In this document: piece by piece, positions 7,198-16,571 of the stretch
How the letters are laid out: each line of letters begins with the position of its first letter
How positions within the stretch are numbered: the stretch's first letter is position 1
DNA from: Profundibacter sp033851955
GTDB lineage: Bacteria; Pseudomonadota; Alphaproteobacteria; Rhodobacterales; Rhodobacteraceae
DNA: 64,000 nt
Assembly: GCA_033851955.1 (NCBI GenBank)
Contig: JAWSVK010000010.1
Span: 186,001-250,000, forward strand
Direction of reading: 5' to 3'
Translations under genes and position numbers: made by a program
The notes under the pieces: model-generated
What the model was told of the DNA's origin: nothing
What the model saw: the letters and a program-made list of their open reading frames with translations, nothing else
Database searches by the model: none

Positions 7198-9750
7198 ATG
7201 TCCGGCTACATCGCGAATGAAATCGAAGCAAAGTGGCAGGCCGCTTGGAACGTGTCCAAAGTCTTCAAAGCCACCCGCGACGAAACCAAGCCGAAATACT
7301 ATGTGCTCGAGATGTTCCCCTATCCATCGGGCCGTATCCACATGGGTCATGTGCGCAACTACACCATGGGCGACGTGATCGCGCGTTATAAGATGTCGAC
7401 AGGCCACAACATTCTGCACCCCATGGGTTGGGACGCCTTCGGCATGCCCGCCGAAAACGCCGCCATGGCCATCGGCGGCCACCCCAAAACGTGGACTTAT
7501 GATAATATCGCGGACATGCGCGCCCAGATGAAGCCGCTGGGCTTGTCCATTGACTGGTCCCGCGAATTCGCCACCTGCGATCCTGAATACTATGGCCAAC
7601 AACAGGCCATGTTCATTGATATGCTGGGCAAGGATCTGATTTACCGCAAGTTGGCCACCGTGAATTGGGATCCGGTCGATATGACCGTGTTGGCCAACGA
7701 GCAAGTGATTGACGGCAAAGGCTGGCGTTCGAATGAACCGGTTGAACGGCGCGAGCTGACCCAATGGTTTTTCAAAATCTCGGATTTCTCTGAGGAATTG
7801 CTGGGTGCGCTGGACGGCTTGGAAAACTGGCCCGAAAAAGTCCGCACCATGCAGGCCAACTGGATCGGCAAATCTCGCGGCCTGCAATTTGGCTTTAAGA
7901 TGACCACGCCAACAGCGGGTTTTGATGAAATCGAGGTGTTCACCACACGACCTGACACCCTGAACGGCGCGAATTTCGTTGGCATTTCGCCAGATCACCC
8001 GCTGGCCAAGGCGCTTGAGGCCGATAACGCCGAGGTCGCCGCCTTTGTCGACGAATGCCGCCGCATGGACACCACCGAAGCCGCGATGGAAAAGGCCGAG
8101 AAAAAGGGCTTTGATACCGGCCTAACGGTGCAGCACCCTATATACCCTGACCAAACGCTGCCCGTTTGGATCGCCAATTTCATCTTGATGGGCTATGGCA
8201 CCGGCGCGATTTTCGCTTGCCCCGCCCATGATCAACGCGATCTGGATTTTTCGCGCAAATATGGGCTGCCGGTGGTTGATACCTTCTTTGCGCTGGATAA
8301 CGACACCGCCGTTGAAAACGTAGCCTTCGTGCCGCCAAAAACCGAACCCGTGAAATGGATCAACCATTTCGCAGGGCTGGACGTGGCCACGGGCCAAGAG
8401 GCGATTGATACCACGATTGACTGGTGCGAAGCCAAAGACATCGGCAAAGGCGTCACCCAGTTCCGCCTGCGCGATTGGGGCCTGTCGCGCCAACGCTATT
8501 GGGGCTGCCCGATCCCTGTTGTCCACTGCGACGACTGCGGCGTGGTGCCCGAAAAGAAAGAGAACCTGCCGATTGAACTGCCCTTTGATGTCACATTCGA
8601 CGTCCCTGGCAATCCGCTGGACCGGCACCCGACATGGCGCGACACGCCGTGTCCGTCTTGTGGTAAGCCTGCAAAACGCGAAACCGACACCATGGACACG
8701 TTTGTGGATTCGTCATGGTACTTTGCCCGTTTCACATCCCCCCACGCAGACACGCCAACCGAAATGGCGGACGCGGAATATTGGATGAACGTCGATCAAT
8801 ACATCGGCGGGGTCGAGCATGCGATCCTGCACCTGCTCTATTCCCGCTTTTTTGCCCGCGCCATGAACCTTACAGGCCATTTGCCCGAAAAAGCGATTGA
8901 GCCCTTCAACGCGCTGTTCACCCAAGGCATGGTGACGCATGAGATTTATCAAACCGCCGATGACAAGGGCCGTCCGGTCTATCACATGCCCGAAGACGTG
9001 GATATTGAAAGCCAAACTGTCAAAGCGACAGGTGAGGCGCTGAAGATCATCCCCTCGGCCAAAATGTCGAAATCCAAAAAGAACGTGGTCGATCCCGTGT
9101 CAATCATCGACGCTTATGGCGCTGACACCGCGCGCTGGTTCGTGCTGTCAGATTCACCCCCCGAACGCGATGTGGAATGGACCGCCTCCGGCGCCGAGGC
9201 CTCGCATAAATTCCTGACCCGAATTTGGGGCCTGTGTGATCGCATCGGCAAGATGCAGGGCGGCAAACCTTCTGAGGACGACGCCCTGATCCGCACCATG
9301 CACCACGCGATCACCGATGTAACAGCTGGCATCGAAGGGTTCGCCTTCAACACTTCAATCGCCAAGCTCTATGGCTTTGCCAACGCGATCTCAAAATCGG
9401 ACGCGAGCCAACCGACGCAAAAGCTGGCCATCAAAACGCTTGCTCAACTGATGTCGCCTTTCACGCCGCACCTGTCCGAAGACATTTGGGCCCACCAAAG
9501 CGGCGAAGGTCTGATCACGCTCGCCCCATGGCCCGTCGCCGATCCTGCCATGTTGATCGACGACACAGTGACTTTGCCGATCCAAATCAACGGCAAACGC
9601 CGCTCGGAAATCAAAGTGCCCGCCGACATGCCAAAGGAAGAGGTTGAAAAACTCGCCCTCGCAGACCAAGCTGTGATCAAGGCGCTCGACGGTGGGTCGC
9701 CCAAAAAGGTAATCGTTGTGCCAGGCCGGATTGTGAATGTTGTCATATAA
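7198..9750 (+). CDS. leuS: Leucyl-tRNA synthetase
   Basis: An 850-residue class I aminoacyl-tRNA synthetase that charges tRNA-Leu. The HIGH motif is HMGH (48-51) after YPSGRI, the KMSKS loop is KMSKSKKN at 622-629, and the inserted CP1 editing domain is present (TTRPDTLNGANFVGISPDHPLA). A zinc-type CDDCG...CPSC pair of motifs occurs in the mid region. Size matches bacterial LeuRS. The frame is open further upstream, but MSGYIANEIEAKWQ at 7198 is the conserved start and has AAGGA about nine bases before it. It overlaps lptE by 14 bases. Confidence 0.98.
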   Translation: MSGYIANEIEAKWQAAWNVSKVFKATRDETKPKYYVLEMFPYPSGRIHMGHVRNYTMGDVIARYKMSTGHNILHPMGWDAFGMPAENAAMAIGGHPKTWTYDNIADMRAQMKPLGLSIDWSREFATCDPEYYGQQQAMFIDMLGKDLIYRKLATVNWDPVDMTVLANEQVIDGKGWRSNEPVERRELTQWFFKISDFSEELLGALDGLENWPEKVRTMQANWIGKSRGLQFGFKMTTPTAGFDEIEVFTTRPDTLNGANFVGISPDHPLAKALEADNAEVAAFVDECRRMDTTEAAMEKAEKKGFDTGLTVQHPIYPDQTLPVWIANFILMGYGTGAIFACPAHDQRDLDFSRKYGLPVVDTFFALDNDTAVENVAFVPPKTEPVKWINHFAGLDVATGQEAIDTTIDWCEAKDIGKGVTQFRLRDWGLSRQRYWGCPIPVVHCDDCGVVPEKKENLPIELPFDVTFDVPGNPLDRHPTWRDTPCPSCGKPAKRETDTMDTFVDSSWYFARFTSPHADTPTEMADAEYWMNVDQYIGGVEHAILHLLYSRFFARAMNLTGHLPEKAIEPFNALFTQGMVTHEIYQTADDKGRPVYHMPEDVDIESQTVKATGEALKIIPSAKMSKSKKNVVDPVSIIDAYGADTARWFVLSDSPPERDVEWTASGAEASHKFLTRIWGLCDRIGKMQGGKPSEDDALIRTMHHAITDVTAGIEGFAFNTSIAKLYGFANAISKSDASQPTQKLAIKTLAQLMSPFTPHLSEDIWAHQSGEGLITLAPWPVADPAMLIDDTVTLPIQINGKRRSEIKVPADMPKEEVEKLALADQAVIKALDGGSPKKVIVVPGRIVNVVI

Positions 9751-10225
9751 ACGCAGAACCATACTTCTGTCCCTGCTGGCGCTCGGCGCTTGCGGGTTCC
9801 AACCCGCCTATGGACCAAACGGTCCTGCCGCCAACCTGCAAGGCAGCATCGAGGTCGACGCTCCAAACACCCGCGATGGCTTTAACCTCGTGCGCCGCCT
9901 TGAAGAACGCCTTGGCCAACCCCAATCCGCGTGTTACGCACTCTCTTATACGCTGACCCTGTCCGAAGACGACATCGGCATCACCCCCGCCCAAACCATC
10001 ACCCGTTATAACGTGTTGGGCGCGATAGATTATGCCCTGCGCGACACCAGCACAGGCAGCGTGGTGCACTCCGGCCAGGTCGACGCCTTCACCAGCTACT
10101 CGGCCACCGGCAACACCGTGTCCACCCAAACCGCCAAACGCGCCGCCTATGCCCGCTTGATGATCATCCTCGCCGATCAGATTACCAACCGTCTGATCGC
10201 CACATCCGGCAATTGGGCAAAATGA
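9737..10225 (+). CDS. lptE: LPS assembly lipoprotein LptE
   Basis: A 162-residue lipoprotein with signal MLSYKRRTILLSLLALGAC and lipidated C19, followed by GFQPAYG, the hallmark of LptE. LptE plugs the LptD barrel in the outer membrane and delivers lipopolysaccharide to the cell surface. The order leuS-lptE-holA is conserved in Proteobacteria. The start overlaps the leuS end by 14 bases, and its stop overlaps the holA start (ATGA), so the three genes are translationally coupled. Confidence 0.93.
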   Translation: MLSYKRRTILLSLLALGACGFQPAYGPNGPAANLQGSIEVDAPNTRDGFNLVRRLEERLGQPQSACYALSYTLTLSEDDIGITPAQTITRYNVLGAIDYALRDTSTGSVVHSGQVDAFTSYSATGNTVSTQTAKRAAYARLMIILADQITNRLIATSGNWAK

Positions 10226-11232
10226 AACTGTCCCCGCGCGACGCCACAGGATATTTCGCCAAACCTGACCCAAAACGCACGGGGCTTTTGATCTACGGCG
10301 GCGACGCCATGCGTGTGGCCTTAAAACGCCAACAGGTTATCAAAGCCCTCGTTGGCGAAACCGGCGAAGAAGAAATGCGCCTGACCCGCATTCCCGCTGC
10401 CGACCTGCGCTCGGACCCCGCCAAATTGATGGACGCCATCACAGCCCAAGGGTTTTTCCCCGGCCCCCGCGTCGCCTTTGTCGAAGACGCCACCGACGGC
10501 TTGGCCAAAGTGATCAGCGCGGCCCTGCAAGACTGGCGCGCGGGTGATGCACAAATCATTGTCACCGCCAAACAACTGACCGCACGCTCCGCCCTGCGCA
10601 AAGCGTTTGAAGGCCATAACAACGCCTACGCCGTTGGCATCTACGACGACCCACCGTCAAAGTCCGAGATCGAAGCCGACCTTGCCAAAGGTGGACTGCG
10701 CGATGTCCCATCTGACGCGATGGGCGCACTCGTCACCTTGTCCCGTGACATCGGCCCAGGTGATTTTCGCCAAGTCGTTGAAAAAATCAGCCTCTATAAA
10801 CTGAACGACGCAACACCCTTGACCGTTGAGGACATCACCGCCTGCGCCCCCACATCGACCGAAGCCGCGCTCGATGACGTGCTGAACATCGTCGCTGAAG
10901 CCCGCACAGGCGAAATTGGCCCGATCATGCGCAAACTCAAAAGCCAAGGCGTACAACCGGTTGGGCTGTGCATCGGCGCAACCCGCCATTTTCGCACGTT
11001 ATATGCAGCCGCCAACAACCCCCAAGGCATCGGCGGGTTGCGTCCGCCTGTGTTCGGCGCACGGCGCGATAGGATGCAACGCCAATTGCAACAATGGGGC
11101 AGCCGCAAACTGGAAATCGCCCTGACAATGCTGACGGATACAGACCTGCAACTGCGCTCCACCTCCCGCGCCCCTGCCATGGCCCTAATGGAACGCACCT
11201 TGGTCCGCCTGACCATGCTTGCCGCGCGCTGA
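10222..11232 (+). CDS. holA: DNA polymerase III subunit delta
   Basis: The 336-residue product (MKLSPRDATGYFAKPDP) matches the clamp-loader delta subunit, which opens the beta sliding clamp. Visible family features are GLLIYGGDAMRVALKRQQVIKAL near residue 20, DPAKLMDAITAQGFFPGPRVAFVED (the beta-interacting region), and a C-terminal collar with QPVGLCIGATRHFRTLYAA. A TTG nine bases upstream is in frame, but the ATG overlapping the lptE stop codon is the better start. Confidence 0.93.
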   Translation: MKLSPRDATGYFAKPDPKRTGLLIYGGDAMRVALKRQQVIKALVGETGEEEMRLTRIPAADLRSDPAKLMDAITAQGFFPGPRVAFVEDATDGLAKVISAALQDWRAGDAQIIVTAKQLTARSALRKAFEGHNNAYAVGIYDDPPSKSEIEADLAKGGLRDVPSDAMGALVTLSRDIGPGDFRQVVEKISLYKLNDATPLTVEDITACAPTSTEAALDDVLNIVAEARTGEIGPIMRKLKSQGVQPVGLCIGATRHFRTLYAAANNPQGIGGLRPPVFGARRDRMQRQLQQWGSRKLEIALTMLTDTDLQLRSTSRAPAMALMERTLVRLTMLAAR

Positions 11233-11235
11233 CCC

Positions 11236-11283
11236 CAAAATTCTTTCAAAGAATTTTGCCAAGGATTTTTGAAAAATCCTTTC
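11236..11283 (+). terminator. Double hairpin terminator after holA
   Basis: Two adjacent inverted repeats are visible: AAAATTCTTTCAAAGAATTTT (about 11236-11257) and AAGGATTTTTGAAAAATCCTT (about 11260-11281). The second is followed by T residues. This layout is common after Roseobacter operons and ends the leuS-lptE-holA transcript. Confidence 0.7.
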
Positions 11284-11314
11284 GCCCCCTCGCCGCATCC
11301 GCCACACATTAAGC

Positions 11315-11950
11315 ATGAGTAACAAGTACGACATCGCCCACCCCCTCGCTATTCTTTTGGCAACCGTGGGCGCTCTGGTCGCCCTAGCGCTCACGCTAAA
11401 TTTGTACCCATGGCTCACACTCACGTTATTCCTGTGGCTGTTTTGGTCCCTAGTGGCCCTGCTTTTTCTAGCCGACACACCCCGCCGCGATTTCATCCAA
11501 GGCACCCTGCGCCATTCAAGGTTCACCCAAATCTATGCCGTTCCCACCAAACGGATCGTAGACTGGTTTTGGACCCGCTATTGCGACGAAACCGATAAGG
11601 ACAGCGGACCGATCCAAACTTTTCGCCACGCCCTGACTTGGCGGCTCTACGACAAGGCCCTGTTGGTCGCGGTTGTCTACCCCATTTTTTTGCTGATGCT
11701 TATATGGGCTATCTCAGGCAACAATCAAAATCTCGGTAAATCTATCGTCATGCCCGTTGCGATTTTTTGGCCGGACCGCGCGCTTGTTCTTGGCGCAACT
11801 GCAGTTTGGATAGTTAGCCTAGCATACATGAAAATGGCAGCAACCAACCAGCATCTTATCAGAAAATTTGTCCTCTATTTACTGCCAGTTTTGGCATTTG
11901 TTTTCGCTTTTGCATTCGCCGGAGGGGGCCAATTCTCATTCGGTTTTTAG
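11315..11950 (+). CDS. Integral membrane protein of unknown function
   Basis: A 211-residue protein with a hydrophobic N-terminal hairpin (residues about 10-50), a central soluble loop with several charged and aromatic residues (FIQGTLRHSRFTQIYAVP, WFWTRYCDE), and two or three more membrane segments up to the C-terminus. No family is recognised. The start ATG at 11315 follows a terminator by about 30 bases. The next gene begins in a different frame around the stop codon, so the two membrane proteins are probably made together and may form a complex. Confidence 0.6.
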   Translation: MSNKYDIAHPLAILLATVGALVALALTLNLYPWLTLTLFLWLFWSLVALLFLADTPRRDFIQGTLRHSRFTQIYAVPTKRIVDWFWTRYCDETDKDSGPIQTFRHALTWRLYDKALLVAVVYPIFLLMLIWAISGNNQNLGKSIVMPVAIFWPDRALVLGATAVWIVSLAYMKMAATNQHLIRKFVLYLLPVLAFVFAFAFAGGGQFSFGF

Positions 11951-12024
11951 TCGCATTCTTAACCGCATTCGTATTCGCACGTAGGTTCTTAATTGCCGGC
12001 TCTTATGCAGGCGCAATTTCAGGT

Positions 12025-12816
12025 GTGTTCGCCTGTTCATTTGTATTCCAAGACGTAAGCACATTCACAACCATTTTTGTAACTTTGACAGTCGCGCTCA
12101 TTTTCGAAGGTCTCAGCGTAGGCAGAAAACCATTACTCGCAAATTGGCTCATTGCCACACTGTTCCCCATCGGCTGGCTCGCCTTGTGCACCATCCTGCC
12201 ATGGGCCGACATTTCCCCCGAAAGTCGCGGGCTGTTTCTATTCCTCGGTGTCCTCCCCCTGATCAACGCAGTATTCGATGTGGCCTCTTACGCTGTCACC
12301 CTAACCCTGTTGCGGCTTGGGTTGCAGGCACGTCACCCCATCCTCAACGGCCTCGCCGATCTTGCCATCGCCACGGTTTTGTTCCTTGCGCTTGGGGCAT
12401 GCCTAACCGCCCTGGTCACCGCAATGAACGCGCTGGCGCAAACCGCAATATTTGACCTGAACGCTCTGTTTGACGGCATTCGCGCCGCGCCCAATGATTA
12501 CTATTGGTTATACCTGATGATGTTCTCGACCCTGCTGCCCACCGCCGCACACGGGACCATCACATTGCTGGGTCTGCAGGGTATAACCCCGCGTTTCATC
12601 CGTCGCCGTGTTGCCGACCTAATCAAAGCCAGCCCGACCGGCACATTTGAGGCCACAGCGGCCCCATTGAACGTCGGTGCTGTCTGGTCCGTGCCGTTTT
12701 TGATTACAGGATGGGGGCTGTATTTGATCTGGCCCCGTGTTGGCGATTGGGTCACAGAGGTTGGTTGGTTCTACCTAGATACGCTCGACGGTTTGGCTCA
12801 GTATTTGCAGCCCTAA
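12025..12816 (+). CDS. Integral membrane protein of unknown function
   Basis: The 263-residue product read from GTG at 12025 has six or so hydrophobic segments and short polar loops. I do not recognise a family. The frame stays open back to 11818 and codes for a membrane-like segment (LIRFLVAFLTAFVFARRFLIAGSY) before the GTG. No ATG, GTG or TTG exists in that extension. A strong GGAGG at 11921-11925 lies six bases before an ATT at 11932, so the true start may be that rare codon, overlapping the end of the preceding gene. The GTG has no convincing ribosome-binding site. Confidence 0.6.
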   Translation: MFACSFVFQDVSTFTTIFVTLTVALIFEGLSVGRKPLLANWLIATLFPIGWLALCTILPWADISPESRGLFLFLGVLPLINAVFDVASYAVTLTLLRLGLQARHPILNGLADLAIATVLFLALGACLTALVTAMNALAQTAIFDLNALFDGIRAAPNDYYWLYLMMFSTLLPTAAHGTITLLGLQGITPRFIRRRVADLIKASPTGTFEATAAPLNVGAVWSVPFLITGWGLYLIWPRVGDWVTEVGWFYLDTLDGLAQYLQP

Positions 12817-12929
12817 CCCACCGCCACCGTCCGTGCCATTAAACTACCAAAGCTGGGAATTTGTATGTATAAAACCCATATGTTTTCCACAGGCAATCCG
12901 GACACCGAAATCACCGCGAATACCCTTGT

Positions 12930-14108
12930 TTACTTATCGGTTCGCAAGCCAGCCGCCGCCCGTCCCGCCCAGCGCCCTGTGGCCAAGCATCCTGTGATCA
13001 GATAGCCCCCTGTCGGGGCCTCCCAATCCAGCATTTCGCCTGCGCAAAACACCCCAGGTGCGGCCTTCAGTTCCAGCCCCTCGGTCAGGCCCGAAAATGC
13101 GACCCCGCCTGCCGTTGAGATCGCCTCGTCCATCGGCCGCGCGCCGCGGTGTTTTATCGGCAAAGCTTTGATCACTTGAGCAAGCTCGGTCGCCTCAACT
13201 GGCAAGGGGCGCGCGAATTCTTGGAGCAACGCCAGCTTGACAGCGTCGAGCTTAAGCCCCTTGCGAATGTGGTTCATCACGGTGGTTTTGCCGCGCGATC
13301 GGACCAGACGGGCGTGGATCTTTCCCACGCTCCAGTCTGGCATCAAATCAACGGTCAATGCTGCCCCGTCCCGCATCGCTTTGGAGACCGCGTAAATGCC
13401 ACTGCCTTCAACCCCGCTCGACGAAATCACAAATTCACCACGCACAGATTTCTTATGCGTGATCAATGAGACACTCTTTACGGGCGCGCCAAAATGCTTG
13501 TTCATAAACGGCGTCCAGTCCACGCTAAACCCCATATTGGCAGGTTTGAACTCGGACAATTCCACACCCCTATCCGCCAACATGTCAACCCATGTGCCGT
13601 CCGAGCCAAGCCGCGCCCAACTGGCCCCGCCCAGCGCCAATACGCAAACCTTGGGCGCCAGAACCTGACCCCCTTCAGGCGTGTCAAATTCGAACCCTTC
13701 GCCCCAGCCCGTCCAACGCCAGCGAGTGCGAAATTCAACGCCCAACTCAGCCAATTTGGCCAACCAAGCCCGCAACAAAGGCGAAGTTTTCATCGTTTTT
13801 GGAAACACCTGGCCACTGGGGCCTGTGAACACCTCTTGGCCCAGATCACGTGCCCAGTCCTGAACCGCCGCCGCGTCAAAACCTTGCACGATCTCGCGCA
13901 GCGGACCTTTGGCGGAGCCATAACGCTCCATAAACGCGTCAAACGGCTCGTCCTTGGTCAGGTTCAGGCCAGATTTCCCCGCCATCAAAAATTTGCGCCC
14001 AACTGAAGGTTTTGCATCAACAACAACAACTTTCCGACCAGCCAACGCCAATTCTTGCGCCGCCATCAGCCCCGCTGGGCCCGCCCCAATAACCAGTGCA
14101 TCAAGCAT
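12930..14108 (-). CDS. HI0933-like flavoprotein (TIGR03862 type)
   Basis: A 392-residue FAD-binding oxidoreductase. The N-terminus has the Rossmann motif VIGAGPAGLMAAQELA, then FLMAGKSGLNLT, a conserved signature of the HI0933/YhiN family. The C-terminus ends in the second FAD contact, GEMLDWEAPTGGYLITGCLATGRWAG. The Cys and Gly pattern and length match the TIGR03862 branch found in Rhodobacterales. Physiological substrate is unknown. It overlaps the upstream MscS gene by eight bases, so the pair is an operon. Confidence 0.85.
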   Translation of the reverse strand: MLDALVIGAGPAGLMAAQELALAGRKVVVVDAKPSVGRKFLMAGKSGLNLTKDEPFDAFMERYGSAKGPLREIVQGFDAAAVQDWARDLGQEVFTGPSGQVFPKTMKTSPLLRAWLAKLAELGVEFRTRWRWTGWGEGFEFDTPEGGQVLAPKVCVLALGGASWARLGSDGTWVDMLADRGVELSEFKPANMGFSVDWTPFMNKHFGAPVKSVSLITHKKSVRGEFVISSSGVEGSGIYAVSKAMRDGAALTVDLMPDWSVGKIHARLVRSRGKTTVMNHIRKGLKLDAVKLALLQEFARPLPVEATELAQVIKALPIKHRGARPMDEAISTAGGVAFSGLTEGLELKAAPGVFCAGEMLDWEAPTGGYLITGCLATGRWAGRAAAGLRTDK

Positions 14109-15417
14109 TCGGTAACCCGCCTTTTATCTCGACCACACGATGTGGATATGGAATTTCAATGCCGTTCTTTTTCAGCGCGTTCCAGATCAGGAACAGCACA
14201 TCCGACGTGTATTTGTTCTCACCATCATCGATACCGTTGACCCAGAACTCCACCGCGAAATCGATGCCGCTATCACCGAACCCACGCAACTCGCAATCCG
14301 GTGGGAAGGGCAGATCCAATATGTCTTTGTGCTTGGCGACTGCCGCCTCAACAATGGCCGGAATCTTGTTGATGTCTGTGTCATAAGACACACTAAACGG
14401 TGCTTCATAGCGGTTGGCCGATCCGCTGTCAGAATAGTTGATCACGCGGGTTGTGATGAAGTCTTCATTGGGCACAACAATCCAGCGCCCGTCATAAGAT
14501 TCCAAAATTGTGGCCCGCGCCGACATCTTGATAATTGTACCAGCCTCGCCGCCATCCAGTTCGACATAGTCGCCAACTGTTGCTTGGCCCTCCAGCAGCA
14601 AAATCACACCTGAAATAAAGTTTGAAGCGATCTTTTGCAGACCAAACCCAAGCCCCACACCAATCGCGCCGCCCAAAACCGCAAGCGTGCTCAGGTTGAT
14701 CCCCATAATGTTCATCAACATCAGGAACGCGACACCGAAAATCATGATCTCAGCAGCTTTGACGGCCAACTGTCGTGTGGCCGGACGCATCTCGCCTTGC
14801 TTACCGATATAGGCTGCACTTTGGTCGTTGGACCACCGTCCCAACCAGAACAACAGGCTGCCGGCAATCAAACCCCGCACCATGGCCATAATCGAGAATG
14901 AGATATTACCAAGCGTAACTGTCGTCGCCGTCAGATAGGCCACCACACCATCCAATGCGCCGAATGCATAAAGCGCCATGGCAGGGATCAACAGGTATTT
15001 CCCAAGTAATTTCAAGAAACTGTCTTTGACAATATCATTCACCAGCGCCCGCGCTGCCAAGAACAAGAACACCCGTTTACCAAAGGCTATGACCGCGCCT
15101 GAGCCAAAGATCGACCGCGTGATCTGCTCGCCCAAGCCAGTGAACATATAGGCAAGCAACGGCAACAACAGTGGTAAGAATAGCAACACAAAGCGACGGG
15201 CCTGTGCAAGATAGGATGTTTGATCCGACGCCGGCGTTATGCTTTTAATCAATACCGGTGACAGTTTACGGCTGACCATCAAGGCCACAAAAAACGCAGC
15301 GATCAATAGACCAAACTGCGACCAAGCAGCTGGGCTTAACAACCACCCTTGGGCCAATTCCCAAGCCTGATTGATATAGCCCATTGTTTTTTGGATGATC
15401 TCTGGTTGCCCGTCCAT
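14101..15417 (-). CDS. MscS-family mechanosensitive ion channel
   Basis: A 438-residue membrane protein. The C-terminal half holds the MscS pore and beta domain: the glycine/alanine-rich pore helix LSTLAVLGGAIGVGLGFGLQKIASNFISGVILL, then EGQATVGDYVELDG and the IVVPNEDFITTRVINYS cytoplasmic cage. Several extra membrane segments precede it, as in the larger YbdG/YnaI-like members. The channel protects against hypo-osmotic shock. A GTG at 15456 is in frame, but the ATG at 15417 has AAGGTGG about nine bases upstream and is preferred. Confidence 0.9.
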   Translation of the reverse strand: MDGQPEIIQKTMGYINQAWELAQGWLLSPAAWSQFGLLIAAFFVALMVSRKLSPVLIKSITPASDQTSYLAQARRFVLLFLPLLLPLLAYMFTGLGEQITRSIFGSGAVIAFGKRVFLFLAARALVNDIVKDSFLKLLGKYLLIPAMALYAFGALDGVVAYLTATTVTLGNISFSIMAMVRGLIAGSLLFWLGRWSNDQSAAYIGKQGEMRPATRQLAVKAAEIMIFGVAFLMLMNIMGINLSTLAVLGGAIGVGLGFGLQKIASNFISGVILLLEGQATVGDYVELDGGEAGTIIKMSARATILESYDGRWIVVPNEDFITTRVINYSDSGSANRYEAPFSVSYDTDINKIPAIVEAAVAKHKDILDLPFPPDCELRGFGDSGIDFAVEFWVNGIDDGENKYTSDVLFLIWNALKKNGIEIPYPHRVVEIKGGLPNA

Positions 15418-15588
15418 GTCGCGTTCCACCTTTTGTCCTTCAGTCCTCAGGACCACCTATAGCATCGCGGATATTTGGGCAATTCGGTATCCCCTAATGC
15501 GGTCGTGTGGATTGATCTTGATCACGGTGGCCGCGGTTTGCCCATCTTATAATGAGCGTAAAGCAACCGTCATATGAAAGGAAATAAA

Positions 15589-15966
15589 ATGACACTGTCA
15601 TACATTGAATATCCTGAGACCAAGACCGTTGAAATTCAGGTTGAAGGCGATATTACCCGAGAAGAATTCGACACCGTGATCGCCGACATGGACAGGTTCA
15701 TCCAAGACCACGGCACGGTGAAACTGCTTGAAACGGTCGCCACATTCAATGTCGGTTTGGATATGTATATGCTGTGGGAAGGCATGAAATTTGATATGAA
15801 AAACATCCGTCACATCAGTCACTGCGCTGTGGTTTCCGATATCGGCTGGATCAGCCCGATGTCAAAGGCAGCGGGTGCCTTCATGTCGACCAAATTGCGA
15901 ACCTTCAAAATGGATGAGGTTGAGGCGGCGCGGGCTTGGCTGAAAAAACCCGACGCCAGTGCCTAA
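15589..15966 (+). CDS. STAS/SEC14-like (SpoIIAA-like) protein
   Basis: A 125-residue cytoplasmic protein (MTLSYIEYPETKTVEIQVEGDIT). It has the alpha/beta outline of the SpoIIAA-like PF11964 family: beta strands with GDITREEFDTVIADMD, a long central helix and SHCAVVSDIGWISPMSKAAGAF near the C-terminus. The biochemical role of this family is not established; members may bind lipids or small anions. The ATG at 15589 follows AAAGGAA by six bases. It converges on the crotonase gene with a four-base overlap. Confidence 0.75.
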   Translation: MTLSYIEYPETKTVEIQVEGDITREEFDTVIADMDRFIQDHGTVKLLETVATFNVGLDMYMLWEGMKFDMKNIRHISHCAVVSDIGWISPMSKAAGAFMSTKLRTFKMDEVEAARAWLKKPDASA

Positions 15967-16571
15967 CGACACATCGCTTTGATGCCGGACAGGTTTTCAG
16001 GCGTCGCTGCCAGCACATCGGCAGTAAGCGCTTGAATCTCGTCTGCAAACCTTTCGGCCTCAAGCAGCCGATCCACCAAACCGAAACTCAGCGCCTCTTG
16101 GGCCGTGAGTTTTTGCCCTGCCATTAATATCAGCTTGGTGCGGGCCGGTCCGATCAACGCGCGCATCCTTGCAGGGTCAGAAGGTTGTGGCAAAAAACCC
16201 AGCTTCATCACAGGATAAAAAAACTTGGCAGTTGGCACCGCGATGCGCAGATCGCACGCCAATGCCATGCCAAATGCACCACCTGCCAAAGTGCCATTCA
16301 ACGCGGCGATGGTCAGGCAAGGGGCCGCAGCAATTGCAGCTGACAACCGCTCCCAAATCGCATCCGTCGCCAGCCCAGCGCGCGCCTCGTCCAGATCAGC
16401 ACCAGCACTGAACACCCGGCCCTCGCCAGTGATCACCAACACTTTGGCCGCGACGGCGCTTTCGGCGATCTCGGCCAGTTGCACCAACATCGCTTTGGTC
16501 AGTGAATTGGCCTTGCCAGAGCGACGCAATGTCACCGTCCACAGATCGCCGTCTTTGTTCAGATCGATCAT
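15963..16571 (-). CDS. Enoyl-CoA hydratase/isomerase family protein
   Basis: A 202-residue crotonase, shorter than the usual 255-260. The oxyanion-hole motifs are visible: AGADLDEAR near residue 56 and ALNGTLAGGAFGMALACDLRIAV near 90-112. The loop that usually supplies catalytic Glu residues reads LAGGAFGMALACD, with no glutamate, so the reaction need not be classical hydration. It overlaps the upstream SDR by four bases, which suggests a shared fatty acid or branched-chain degradation role; the substrate is unknown. Confidence 0.8.
   Translation of the reverse strand: MIDLNKDGDLWTVTLRRSGKANSLTKAMLVQLAEIAESAVAAKVLVITGEGRVFSAGADLDEARAGLATDAIWERLSAAIAAAPCLTIAALNGTLAGGAFGMALACDLRIAVPTAKFFYPVMKLGFLPQPSDPARMRALIGPARTKLILMAGQKLTAQEALSFGLVDRLLEAERFADEIQALTADVLAATPENLSGIKAMCR

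Noticed and set aside
7078..7998. 306-residue open frame antisense to leuS
   Set aside because: It overlaps a certain gene fully and has no recognisable motif; high GC at third positions keeps the frame open.
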